Assembly (NCBI RefSeq): GCF_007004645.1
Contig: NZ_ML660019.1
Coordinates: forward strand, 1,753,098-1,817,097
Source: Aliiroseovarius halocynthiae
GTDB taxonomy: Bacteria; Pseudomonadota; Alphaproteobacteria; Rhodobacterales; Rhodobacteraceae
Reading direction: 5' to 3'
Length of the DNA: 64,000 nt
Shown: one piece after another, positions 1-8,881 of the stretch
How positions within the stretch are numbered: position 1 is the stretch's first letter
Layout of the letters: each line of letters begins with the position of its first letter
Translations under genes and position numbers: made by a program
The notes under the pieces: generated by a model
What the model was told of the DNA's origin: nothing
Seen by the model: only the letters and a program-made list of their open reading frames with translations
Databases searched by the model: none

Positions 1-464
1 AGCGCGGCACCCCGGCCTTGGTTGTTCACCACCGATTGCGCGGCGACATGTTCGGGGGCCGGGATATAGAACTCGCGGTCAAGGATCGAATAGCGCGCCG
101 AGTATTCGTTCACATTCGCGGTCCGGTGACGGATCCACTGGCGGGCCACGAAGACGGGCAGTTTGACGTGCAGCTTGATCTCGCACATCTCGAACGGGGT
201 CGAGTGCCAGTGGCGCATCAGATACCGGATCAGCCCTTCGTCATTCTGCACCGATTTGGTGCCCTTGCCGTAAGACACCCGCGCGGCCTGACAGATCGCG
301 GCGTCGTCGCCCATATAGTCGATCACCCGGACAAACCCGTGATCCAGCACCTCATGCGCGGTATACAGGTGTTTTTCCATCCCCTCGCTGACCACACGGC
401 GGGTCTGGGCGCTTTGGGCGCGTTGCTCTTCGATTTCCTGGATCTGCTCGGGGCTTAATGACAT
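1..464 (-). CDS. thyX: Flavin-dependent thymidylate synthase, 3' part outside window
   Basis: ThyX makes dTMP from dUMP using methylenetetrahydrofolate, FAD and NADPH. The reverse strand reads [20 protein letters not shown] from 464 and stays open to the left edge, giving about 154 residues. The ThyX signature is visible as [15 protein letters not shown], matching the RHRxxSxxxxSxRY pattern with Ala in place of the first Ser, as is common. [13 protein letters not shown] just before it is also typical. The start at 464 follows a purine-rich GGGAAG stretch. An antisense reading frame covers the same bases but has no recognisable content. Identification is confident; the C-terminus is not seen. 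Confidence 0.93.
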   Translation of the reverse strand, partial: MSLSPEQIQEIEEQRAQSAQTRRVVSEGMEKHLYTAHEVLDHGFVRVIDYMGDDAAICQAARVSYGKGTKSVQNDEGLIRYLMRHWHSTPFEMCEIKLHVKLPVFVARQWIRHRTANVNEYSARYSILDREFYIPAPEHVAAQSVVNNQGRGAA

Positions 465-615
465 TGCGAATCTTCCCTTGGTTGCCTGCCCCGCCACTAT
501 ATCTAGGTGTCGCCCGTCAAAAAACACCGATATGCCGCAAGGGCAATCATTCTGCTTTTCAGACAGGCTGCGCCTGATATGGTAGCGCCAACACACACAT
601 TTTACAGGGACGCCA

Positions 616-1044
616 ATGACACTACGCTATCTGCACACGATGGTCCGGGTGAAGGATCTTGAGGCCAGCATGAAGTTCTATGAGCTTCTGGGGCTTGAGA
701 AAACCCGGCAACATGATTCCGAAGAAGGTCGCTTTTCGCTGATCTTTATGGCCCCTCCCGGCCAGCCCGACTGCCCGGTCGAACTGACATATAACTGGGA
801 TGGCGACGACGAGCTGCCGTCGGACAGTCGGCATTTTGGGCACTTGGCCTATGAGGTCGACGATATTTACGCCATGTGCCAGCACCTTCAGGACAACGGT
901 GTTGTAATTAACCGCCCGCCGCGTGATGGCCGCATGGCCTTCGTTCGATCGCCTGACAATGTCTCGGTCGAGCTGCTTCAGGCTGGCGGATCTTTGGCAC
1001 CACAAGAGCCGTGGGCCAGCATGGGCAACACCGGTCACTGGTGA
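616..1044 (+). CDS. gloA: Lactoylglutathione lyase (glyoxalase I)
   Basis: This 142-residue single-domain VOC protein converts the methylglyoxal-glutathione hemithioacetal to S-lactoylglutathione in the cytoplasm. The four metal ligands of the GloA family are in place: H7 (YLHTMVRV), E56 (VELTYNW), H76 ([10 protein letters not shown]) and E119 (SVELLQ). Length matches E. coli GloA closely. An AGGGA site precedes the ATG. The stop codon overlaps the start of the next gene (TGATG at 1042-1046), so the two are probably translationally coupled. Confidence 0.93.
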   Translation: MTLRYLHTMVRVKDLEASMKFYELLGLEKTRQHDSEEGRFSLIFMAPPGQPDCPVELTYNWDGDDELPSDSRHFGHLAYEVDDIYAMCQHLQDNGVVINRPPRDGRMAFVRSPDNVSVELLQAGGSLAPQEPWASMGNTGHW

Positions 1045-1784
1045 TGTCCGTCTGGGGCGCAATTGGTCGGGTGGTGATGCGCAGTTTTACACGCGCATCA
1101 CTTATCGCCATGGCAGCCCCGCATATCGCTTTTTCTCAACCCCAGTGCAGGCAGGCGCTTGCGCTGGGGTTGGACGTTTCAGGATCGGTAGATCTGCAAG
1201 AATACCGGTTGCAGTTGGATGGTGTGGCCGCAGCGCTGCAAAGCCCGAAAGTCGTGGAAAAACTGTTGGCGTCAAAGGACACCTTCATTGAACTCAGCGT
1301 GTATGAATGGAGCGGCCCAGGGCATCAGCGCTTGTTACAGGGGTGGACAGCTGTGACATCACGCGAGGTGATCACCGATATCGCCAATACATTGCGTGGC
1401 GTTGAACGCATCCCGGTGGATCCCTCGACAGGTTTGGGGCGGGCAATGCTCTATGGCGCAGATGCTTTAGCACAACGCCCCGATTGCTGGTCCCACAGTT
1501 TGGATCTGTCCGGAGACGGGCAATCAAATTCCGGAATCCACCCGCAGGACGCACGCATCGACCCGGCGCTGGACAATGTTGTGGTGAATGCGCTGGTCGT
1601 GGGGGCCAATGTCCCAGGACGCGATCTGACCGCCTATTTCGAGGCATATGTCCTGCATGGGATTGGAAGCTTCACCATGCAGGCCAGCAACTTCAAGGAA
1701 TTCGAAACCGCTATGATCAAGAAACTGCTGCGCGAAATGCAGGGTATCGTGGTGTCATACGCCCCGCCACCGGCAGATCAATAG
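1044..1784 (+). CDS. DUF1194 / von Willebrand A-like secreted protein
   Basis: A 246-residue protein of the DUF1194 type. A vWA-like core begins near residue 40 with ALALGLDVSGSVD, carrying the metal-ion-dependent adhesion motif DxSGS. SLDLSGDGQSNSG further on fits the second conserved vWA-like segment. The ATG at 1044 overlaps the gloA stop. A second in-frame ATG at 1077 would begin a conventional signal peptide (MRSFTRASLIAMAAPHIAFS), so 1077 may be the real start. Export to the periplasm is inferred. The function of DUF1194 is unknown to me. The 3' end overlaps the convergent MarR gene by seven bases. Confidence 0.8.
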   Translation: MSVWGAIGRVVMRSFTRASLIAMAAPHIAFSQPQCRQALALGLDVSGSVDLQEYRLQLDGVAAALQSPKVVEKLLASKDTFIELSVYEWSGPGHQRLLQGWTAVTSREVITDIANTLRGVERIPVDPSTGLGRAMLYGADALAQRPDCWSHSLDLSGDGQSNSGIHPQDARIDPALDNVVVNALVVGANVPGRDLTAYFEAYVLHGIGSFTMQASNFKEFETAMIKKLLREMQGIVVSYAPPPADQ

Positions 1785-2275
1785 ATATAGCGGATTTGAT
1801 CCGTCCAATACCGTTCAACGCGTTTCAATGCGGTGTTGATATCGTTGATCCCGTCAGAAGACAGTACATCGCGCGATTGCAGCCCGTCTGCGTGACGTTC
1901 AAACAGTCCCGCCACCGTGTCGCGAATCGAGCGGCCTTTTTCTGTAAGCCGGACCCGAACAGACCGCCGGTCAATCTCGCAGCGTTGATGGTGCATATAG
2001 CCCATTTCAACCAGCTTTTTCAGATTATAGGACACGTTCGAGCCCTGATAGTATCCGCGGCTTTTAAGCTCGCCCGCGGTCACCTCGTTGTCGCCGATAT
2101 TGAACAGAAGCAACGCCTGTACCGCGTTCACTTCCAACACACCGACGCGTTCAAATTCATCCTTGATCACATCCAGAAGCAGCCTGTGCAAACGTTCGAC
2201 CAACGCCAGAGCTTCAAGATATTGCACGACGAAGCCGTGATTGACCGATTGCCCAATGGGGGAATGCATACTCAT
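1778..2275 (-). CDS. MarR family winged-helix regulator
   Basis: A 165-residue MarR-type regulator. The winged helix spans about residues 45-110, with a recognition region reading KSRGYYQGSNVSYNLKKLVE and a wing RCEIDRRSVRVRLTEKG. An N-terminal helix suitable for dimerisation precedes it. The sequence resembles the alphaproteobacterial LdtR-like branch, but that is recollection and not proof. GGAGAG lies just upstream of the ATG at 2275. It is monocistronic and convergent with the DUF1194 gene. Its ligand and targets cannot be read from the sequence. Confidence 0.85.
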   Translation of the reverse strand: MSMHSPIGQSVNHGFVVQYLEALALVERLHRLLLDVIKDEFERVGVLEVNAVQALLLFNIGDNEVTAGELKSRGYYQGSNVSYNLKKLVEMGYMHHQRCEIDRRSVRVRLTEKGRSIRDTVAGLFERHADGLQSRDVLSSDGINDINTALKRVERYWTDQIRYIY

Positions 2276-2391
2276 TCGTCTCTCCGAACCATTAATGGAA
2301 CGAACTTAGAGGCCGAAAGAAGAACATTCGGTTAAATATGTTGATAGTCCGCCGCGAAGATCGGAACAATTTTCAGAAAACAGCCTGATGT

Positions 2392-2700
2392 TCAGCGCGC
2401 TTGCATGTGCTCGGCAATCCGCGCAACCAGGTCTGACAGTCCGGCAGGTGCGTCCTGCTGGCCAGACACCCATTGATACAAATCCTGATCGTTCTCACCA
2501 AGAAGCGCCTCGTACAAGTCCAGTTCGTCTGTGCGCATCCCGTCAAGATGATCATCGGCATATCGCGACAGGATAATGTCCATTTCCTTGATCCCGCGCC
2601 GCATCGAACGCATCGCCAATCGTTTCACACGATGTTCGTGGGTTTCGCCCTCGCGGGCGCCGGGTGTTTCTTTCAACTGATCAAGGTGAATGCCGCTCAT
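2392..2700 (-). CDS. sdhE: FAD assembly factor SdhE (DUF339)
   Basis: A 102-residue protein of the SdhE/YgfY family, which promotes covalent FAD attachment to the succinate dehydrogenase flavoprotein. The hallmark motif appears as MRRGIKEMDIILSRYADDHL (RGxxExD) near residues 33-52, followed by the acidic helical region DELDLYEALLGENDQDLYQW. The ATG at 2700 lies three bases after the stop of the upstream XRE gene, so the two are almost certainly cotranscribed. That pairing is unusual for sdhE, which often sits elsewhere. Confidence 0.88.
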   Translation of the reverse strand: MSGIHLDQLKETPGAREGETHEHRVKRLAMRSMRRGIKEMDIILSRYADDHLDGMRTDELDLYEALLGENDQDLYQWVSGQQDAPAGLSDLVARIAEHMQAR

Positions 2701-2703
2701 CTT

Positions 2704-3099
2704 TTATCCTTCCAACCGCTTGCGCAGGCGTTTCTCCAAGCGGCCCAACTGATCCGCCGAACGGTTCATCTGCATTTTGATATCGCGGATTTCAAGCAGA
2801 AGATCGCGCACTTCCGGGGCATCGGCTCCATTCTGCGACGGCTCTTCAACCCCTTCCCCTTCGCCAGTCAAAAGCCAACGCATCGACACGTTCAGGACGC
2901 CCGACACCATCTGCAGTTTATTGGCGCGTGGTTCGGAAAGATCTTCTTCCCATCCACGCAATGTCTTCAGCTTGATACCCAGCCGTTTTGCCAAAGCGGA
3001 TTGCGACATACTTTCGGCTTCGCGCGCGGCAGCAAGGCGATCCCCGAAGGTCGCGGCATCCTCGGAATACCAATCACCGTTTGTTGCTGTCTGTTCCAT
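2704..3099 (-). CDS. XRE/Cro-CI helix-turn-helix regulator
   Basis: A 131-residue protein. A Cro/CI helix-turn-helix covers about residues 18-65 (FGDRLAAAREAESMSQSALA, then KRLGIKLKTLRGWEEDLSEP). The C-terminal third is charged and helical (LLLEIRDIKMQMNRSADQL), probably a short coiled coil for dimerisation. The start at 3099 has a strong GAGGAGAG site. It is the first gene of a two-gene unit with sdhE and diverges from the aminotransferase gene at 3206. Its targets are unknown. Confidence 0.85.
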   Translation of the reverse strand: MEQTATNGDWYSEDAATFGDRLAAAREAESMSQSALAKRLGIKLKTLRGWEEDLSEPRANKLQMVSGVLNVSMRWLLTGEGEGVEEPSQNGADAPEVRDLLLEIRDIKMQMNRSADQLGRLEKRLRKRLEG

Positions 3100-3142
3100 G
3101 CCTGTCTCTCCTCATACAATGTCGATACGTGGCACCTGTTGA

Positions 3143-4408
<1,266 letters not shown>

Positions 4409-4440
4409 AACGGCAGATAATTAGATTCGAAAGGCCTATT

Positions 4441-4842
4441 ATGTCCGCTGCGCTTCCAGACTATTATTTCCGCATCCGCGAGAACGGCGCTTTTGTCTTT
4501 AAGGTGGACACGGAAAACCGGCAGCGCCGGATCGAGCTGGATCAGATTGCCGTTGTAAACGTCAAGAACGGCGAGGTGAAGCCAAGCGGCAATCACACGC
4601 TGTCAGACGAGGATACTGCGGCAATCACCGACTGGCTGGACAAGCGACAGGCGCAGCTACGGCAGCGTGATATTGACGATATCCTACGGACGGTCGATCA
4701 CCTGAACCTGACCACCCACTGGGCACAAGCCCGCGCGTCGGATGAGGATCTGGAACAGGTGACTGATGCACTGCTTCTGGCAATGCATGACCTGCGCACG
4801 ATGCTGGTCCGCAAAAAGGCAGATCGCCTGATCAAAGACTAG
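4441..4842 (+). CDS. Conserved hypothetical protein, 133 aa
   Basis: A soluble, charged 133-residue protein with no signal peptide or membrane segment. The first half is beta-like (YYFRIRENGAFVFKVDTEN, then IELDQIAVVNVKNGEVKPSG). The second half is predicted helical (AAITDWLDKRQAQLRQRDID). I do not recognise the family. Codon use and GC fit the neighbours, and the compact position 32 bases after aspC suggests it may be cotranscribed with it. No function is proposed. Confidence 0.7.
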   Translation: MSAALPDYYFRIRENGAFVFKVDTENRQRRIELDQIAVVNVKNGEVKPSGNHTLSDEDTAAITDWLDKRQAQLRQRDIDDILRTVDHLNLTTHWAQARASDEDLEQVTDALLLAMHDLRTMLVRKKADRLIKD

Positions 4843-4884
4843 CAGGAACAGGCTAGCAAACATGCCCCACCTGCACCGGGGGTA

Positions 4885-5015
4885 AGGGGCGCCGCCCCTC
4901 GCCTCAAAGAGGCTCACCCCGGGATATTTTCAACAAGAAAATGCGGCGCGCCTGCCACCTTCGCCGAGATATCTTTTTCTTGTTCCAAATATCCTCGCCG
5001 AAGGCATGGAATTCG
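4885..5015. repeat. Extragenic palindromic repeat of Roseobacter type
   Basis: Between two genes lies a run with inverted repeats. GGGGCGCCGCCCC sits at the left end, near CCCCGGGATATTTT. Further right CCTTCGCCGAGATAT and AAATATCCTCGCCGAAGG form an imperfect inverted repeat around TCTTTTTCTTGTTCC. Similar blocks ending in GATATTT next to AACAAGAAAA recur between genes in many Rhodobacteraceae, in my recollection. It may also act as a terminator for the leftward MATE gene. Confidence 0.55.
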
Positions 5016-5070
5016 CCGCGCAACAGCGCGGCCAGCGGACACCTAAACGCGCCCACACCGGTCGATTGGT

Positions 5071-6429
5071 TCAGCCCGCTGAGTTGATCCGCGAGGATTG
5101 CATCCAAAACCGCCACGACATGAAAGCCCCAGCGCAGATTAGCCCCAATAGCAGCCCCCACCAGACCCCGATCGCACCAAAACCGAATGTGATCGCAAGA
5201 AGGTATGACGATCCCATGCCAACCACCCAATAGCTGAGGCTTGCGATGATCATCGGAACGCGGGTGTCCTGCACACCGCGAAGAAGCCCCATTGCGATGG
5301 CCTGCGCCCCATCAGCAAACTGGAACAAAGCCGCCACCACCAACAAGGATGTGCCAACGACCACGATCTGATCGCGCAGCGGTTCAGCCGGGTCCAGGAA
5401 CAGCTGGATCAGCGGGGCCGGGAAAAACAGGAACAGAATGACCGTCAGCCCGCCAAACAATACGGAGGCCAAAGTCACAGCCAGCGCCCCGCGCCGAAGT
5501 CCGATTTCATCATGACGCCCCAGTGCGCGACCTGCACGCACCGTTGCCGTCATCGACAGACCCAGATGTACCATGAAGAACAGAGCTGTGATCTGCAGCG
5601 CGATCCCATGAGCGGCCAGCTCAAGTGTGCCTATGAGACCCACAACGATGGTAGAAGCCGAGAACATTCCCACTTCGGCAAGCGTCGTCATTCCGATTGG
5701 AATGCCTAGCTTCAACAGTGCCCACAACGCTTCCCAATCGGGCTTCCAAAGCCTTTGGAACAAAGCTTGTTCGGGGTTCAGGCGGGCTGCATAGATCGAC
5801 AACACAAGACCTGCTGCGACCTGGATCGTGACGGATGCAATTGCTGCCCCTCGCACTCCAAGTTCAGGTGCACCCCAATTCCCGAAGATCAGCGCATAGT
5901 TGATAACACCGTTCATCACGGCGGCAACAACCGTAGCCCACAGAACAATTCTGGCATGCTCAAGCGCTGATAAATAGCTTCTCAGCGCCATAACAGCCAG
6001 CGCCGGGATCATTCCAAACCCGGCAATCCGCAGATAGCTTTGGGCAATATTGCTCAGCTCTGCATCCTGCCCCATTGCGCGAAGCACAGGCGCTGAAAAC
6101 CACATCAACGGCAGAACGGTTATTGCAAAACCAAGCGAGATCCAAAGCGCCATGCGGGTCAGGCGGCGCACGCGAACGTCATCCCCAGCCTCGTGGGCTT
6201 CGGCAACCATCGGCATCAACGCAAAGGCAGGGCCCGATCCCATGATCAGGAAGATGAAGAAGAAAGTGCCCGCCAGTGTGACCGCGGCCAGTTCGTCAAC
6301 CCCGTACCAGCCCAGCATAATCGTATCGGTGATCTGCACCGAAAACTGCGCCAATTGCGAGGCCACCAGAGGCGTGCCAAGCACCAATATCGCCCGCATG
6401 TGCTGGGGAAGAGTCATTACCTGTGTCAT
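5071..6429 (-). CDS. MATE family multidrug efflux transporter
   Basis: A 452-residue inner-membrane protein with about twelve hydrophobic helices and the two-fold MATE architecture. The N-terminal motif ILVLGTPLVASQLAQFSVQI followed by TDTIMLGWYGVDELAAVTLA is characteristic of NorM-type Na+ or H+ coupled drug exporters. Length is standard. AGGAGG stands six bases before the ATG at 6429. It is monocistronic with a short gap to the transglycosylase gene on the same strand. Substrates cannot be inferred. Confidence 0.9.
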   Translation of the reverse strand: MTQVMTLPQHMRAILVLGTPLVASQLAQFSVQITDTIMLGWYGVDELAAVTLAGTFFFIFLIMGSGPAFALMPMVAEAHEAGDDVRVRRLTRMALWISLGFAITVLPLMWFSAPVLRAMGQDAELSNIAQSYLRIAGFGMIPALAVMALRSYLSALEHARIVLWATVVAAVMNGVINYALIFGNWGAPELGVRGAAIASVTIQVAAGLVLSIYAARLNPEQALFQRLWKPDWEALWALLKLGIPIGMTTLAEVGMFSASTIVVGLIGTLELAAHGIALQITALFFMVHLGLSMTATVRAGRALGRHDEIGLRRGALAVTLASVLFGGLTVILFLFFPAPLIQLFLDPAEPLRDQIVVVGTSLLVVAALFQFADGAQAIAMGLLRGVQDTRVPMIIASLSYWVVGMGSSYLLAITFGFGAIGVWWGLLLGLICAGAFMSWRFWMQSSRINSAG

Positions 6430-6480
6430 ATCCCACCTCTATTCCTGGTGGTCGGGCGGGGCAAGCACAGACTGACGATG

Positions 6481-7632
6481 CTATCGCAGCATTGCCAGCA
6501 GAGCTTTGGACGGTGTTCCCGTCACGGCCAACCCACGCGCGCGCTGGAAGGCTTCGATGGCGGCGAAGGTTTTTTTGCCTAAAACGCCGTCCGCCTCTCC
6601 GGCGTCAAAACCCGCGCGTGTCAGTCCACGCTGCAAGGCCTTTCGATCCGCCAATGTCAGCCCATGTTCATCCGGTCCAAACGTGGCACGTAGTGCGGGT
6701 CGCCCTGCAAGGCGATCAGACAGATGGCCCACACCGATGATATATTTCTGCGCATTGTTATAGCGGCCAATGACCGAATAATTGTGATAGACTTCGAATA
6801 CTGGGCCGCTATCCCCTGCGGGTTTGACCACACGACCACGACCCGAAGGCGCACGTCCCGTGATCTCGTCCCCCCATCGCTGCCCGCGTTTCCAACCAGA
6901 TCTGCTGAGATAGGCTGCGGTCGAGGCCAGCGCATCCGTCGGATCATCCGACCAAATGTCGCGCTTGCCATCGCCCCGGAAATCCACCGCATATGCCAAA
7001 TAAGATGTCGGGATGAATTGCGTATGCCCCATAGCGCCAGCCCAACTGCCGGTCATCCGGTCGGCTGAGACGTCACCACGCTCGAGGATCTTCAAGGCAG
7101 CCATCAACTGCCCCTCAAAGAACCGTCCGCGCCGACCATCATAGGCCAGCGTTGACAGGGCCGAGATCACCGGCACATCCCCGCGCCGCTCGCCATAACG
7201 GCTTTCTAGCCCCCAGACAGCGACGATCACCTCTTTCTCGACGCCGTATTTAGCTTCCAGCTGTTTCAGAAGGCTTGCATGTTTGCGCAGCATTGCGCGC
7301 CCTTTGTCGATCCGCGCATCTGAGGCGGCAATGGCAAGATAATCTTCGAAACTGCGAACAAATTCGGCTTGATTGCGGTCACGTTCGACGACGCCCGGCA
7401 GGAAGCCTACGCCTCGAAAAGCACGGGTGACAATGGACGCGCTGATCCCCTGGGCACGCGCACGTGCTTTGGCCCCTTCCACCCACGCATCAAACCCCGC
7501 ATTTGGCACAGCCCGCATTGACGATCCAGCCGCCCGCGTCGGTGCCGCCACAGCCCCTGCGCCACCTGATTGACAGGCTGCCAAAGACAGTGCTGATAAC
7601 CCGGCCAAAAGATAACGTCTGGAATAGTTCAT
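6481..7632 (-). CDS. Lytic murein transglycosylase, MltB-like, with peptidoglycan-binding domain
   Basis: A 383-residue cell-wall enzyme that cleaves the glycan strand to 1,6-anhydro-muropeptides. The start at 7632 has AGGTGA upstream and yields MNYSRRYLLAGLSALSLAAC, a signal peptide with a plausible lipobox (LAAC), so it is probably an outer-membrane lipoprotein. The SLT_2/MltB catalytic region has the glutamate in VWGLESRYGERRGDVPVIS and the downstream GAMGHTQFIPTSYLAYAVDF motif. The last 60 residues form a PG_binding_1 domain (LQRGLTRAGFDAGEADGVLG). A start at 7668 would hide the signal peptide. Confidence 0.9.
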   Translation of the reverse strand: MNYSRRYLLAGLSALSLAACQSGGAGAVAAPTRAAGSSMRAVPNAGFDAWVEGAKARARAQGISASIVTRAFRGVGFLPGVVERDRNQAEFVRSFEDYLAIAASDARIDKGRAMLRKHASLLKQLEAKYGVEKEVIVAVWGLESRYGERRGDVPVISALSTLAYDGRRGRFFEGQLMAALKILERGDVSADRMTGSWAGAMGHTQFIPTSYLAYAVDFRGDGKRDIWSDDPTDALASTAAYLSRSGWKRGQRWGDEITGRAPSGRGRVVKPAGDSGPVFEVYHNYSVIGRYNNAQKYIIGVGHLSDRLAGRPALRATFGPDEHGLTLADRKALQRGLTRAGFDAGEADGVLGKKTFAAIEAFQRARGLAVTGTPSKALLAMLR

Positions 7633-7723
7633 AAAATCACCTGTACTGCTTAATCTCGTGCGGCCCATTGGGAATGCAGGCCCCTTTTGGCCCAGACTAT
7701 CCCCCCTGTGTAAAAGTTTGAAC

Positions 7724-7748
7724 GAAAAAGGGACGCCGAAGCGCCCCT
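7724..7748 (-). terminator. Rho-independent terminator after ppk2
   Basis: On the reverse strand GGGGCGC, loop TTCG, GCGTCCC is followed by TTTTTC. It lies about 25 bases past the ppk2 stop codon. Confidence 0.75.
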
Positions 7749-7771
7749 AAGTCATTCTCTGCCGATGTTAA

Positions 7772-8719
7772 TTATGCGCGGCGCTGATCGGGATGCAGGC
7801 TTGCCCCCAAAATATGCTCGGAATTATGGATCACCTGACTGGCGTGGCCCACAATCAACGGGTCGGGGGCACGAACGATGTCATGGTCCTTGTCGGGATA
7901 GTCTACGGTCGACAGGAAGTGACGCATGCATTCCAAACGCGCGCGTTTCTTGTCGTTCGACTTGATGATGGTCCACGGCGCATCGGCGGTGTGGGTGTAG
8001 AAGAACATTGCCTCTTTCGCTTCAGTATAGTCGTCCCATTTCGACAGCGATGCCAAATCGACCGGGCTCAGCTTCCAGCGCTTCAAAGGGTCATCCTTGC
8101 GGCTGTCGAAGCGGCGTTTCTGTTCTTCGCGCGTGACCGAGAACCAGTATTTGTACAGTCGAATACCGGACCGTGTCAGCATCCGCTCATATTCGGGCGT
8201 CTGGCGCATGAATTCCAGATACTCGGTCGGCGAACAAAACCCCATGACCCGCTCGACACCAGCGCGGTTGTACCACGAGCGGTCATAGAAAACCATTTCA
8301 CCTTCGGTCGGCAGCTGGCTGATATAGCGTTGATAAAACCACTGGCCGCGTTCTTCATCGGTGGGCTTGTTCAAGGCCACCACACGGGCCTCGCGCGGGT
8401 TCAGATGCTCCATAAAGCGTTTGATCGTGCCGCCCTTCCCGGCCGCATCACGGCCTTCGAACAACAGAACGAACTTCTGACCCGTTTCACCAACCCAACG
8501 CTGCACCTTCAACAACTCAGCCTGCAAACGCGCCTTCTCGGCCTCGTATTCCTTGCGGCCCAGCTTGACATCATAGGGGTACTTGCCGTTTTCGAATGTC
8601 TCGCGGATTTTGTCAGCACTGACCTTGGGAAACGGCTTTGCCGCGGGCACTGGCTTGGCTTCTGGGGCTGCCTTTACCGCTGTTTTCGGCGCACTGGTAC
8701 GGGTCTGTGTAACGCTCAT
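7772..8719 (-). CDS. ppk2: Polyphosphate kinase 2
   Basis: A 315-residue PPK2, which transfers phosphate between polyphosphate and nucleotides. The Walker A motif is FEGRDAAGKGGTIKRFMEHL, the Walker B region is VFYDRSWYNRAGVERVMGF, and the lid region SVTREEQKRRFDSRKDDPLK is present, so it is a complete one-domain enzyme. The first 40 residues are an Ala/Pro/Lys-rich linker. Start 8719 is preferred over 8725 because AGGAG is eight bases from the former and only two from the latter. The donor/acceptor preference (ADP or GDP) cannot be read from the sequence. Confidence 0.92.
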   Translation of the reverse strand: MSVTQTRTSAPKTAVKAAPEAKPVPAAKPFPKVSADKIRETFENGKYPYDVKLGRKEYEAEKARLQAELLKVQRWVGETGQKFVLLFEGRDAAGKGGTIKRFMEHLNPREARVVALNKPTDEERGQWFYQRYISQLPTEGEMVFYDRSWYNRAGVERVMGFCSPTEYLEFMRQTPEYERMLTRSGIRLYKYWFSVTREEQKRRFDSRKDDPLKRWKLSPVDLASLSKWDDYTEAKEAMFFYTHTADAPWTIIKSNDKKRARLECMRHFLSTVDYPDKDHDIVRAPDPLIVGHASQVIHNSEHILGASLHPDQRRA

Positions 8720-8881
8720 TCGCATCTCTCCTTCTTTGTTTGCTTTGCCCTTAGCAGCAGCGCCAAACAGGTGCTTTGATCCGCATCAATAAATTCCCAG
8801 TTGACGGGTCAAATCGCGCGTAGAGAAAGGAAAAGACCCACCAAAAGGCAGGCCTTTCCAGCGCGGAACCGTGCGGAAGAT

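Noticed and set aside
18..458. 146-codon frame on the plus strand at the left edge
   Set aside because: The opposite strand encodes ThyX with its RHR...SARY motif across the same bases.
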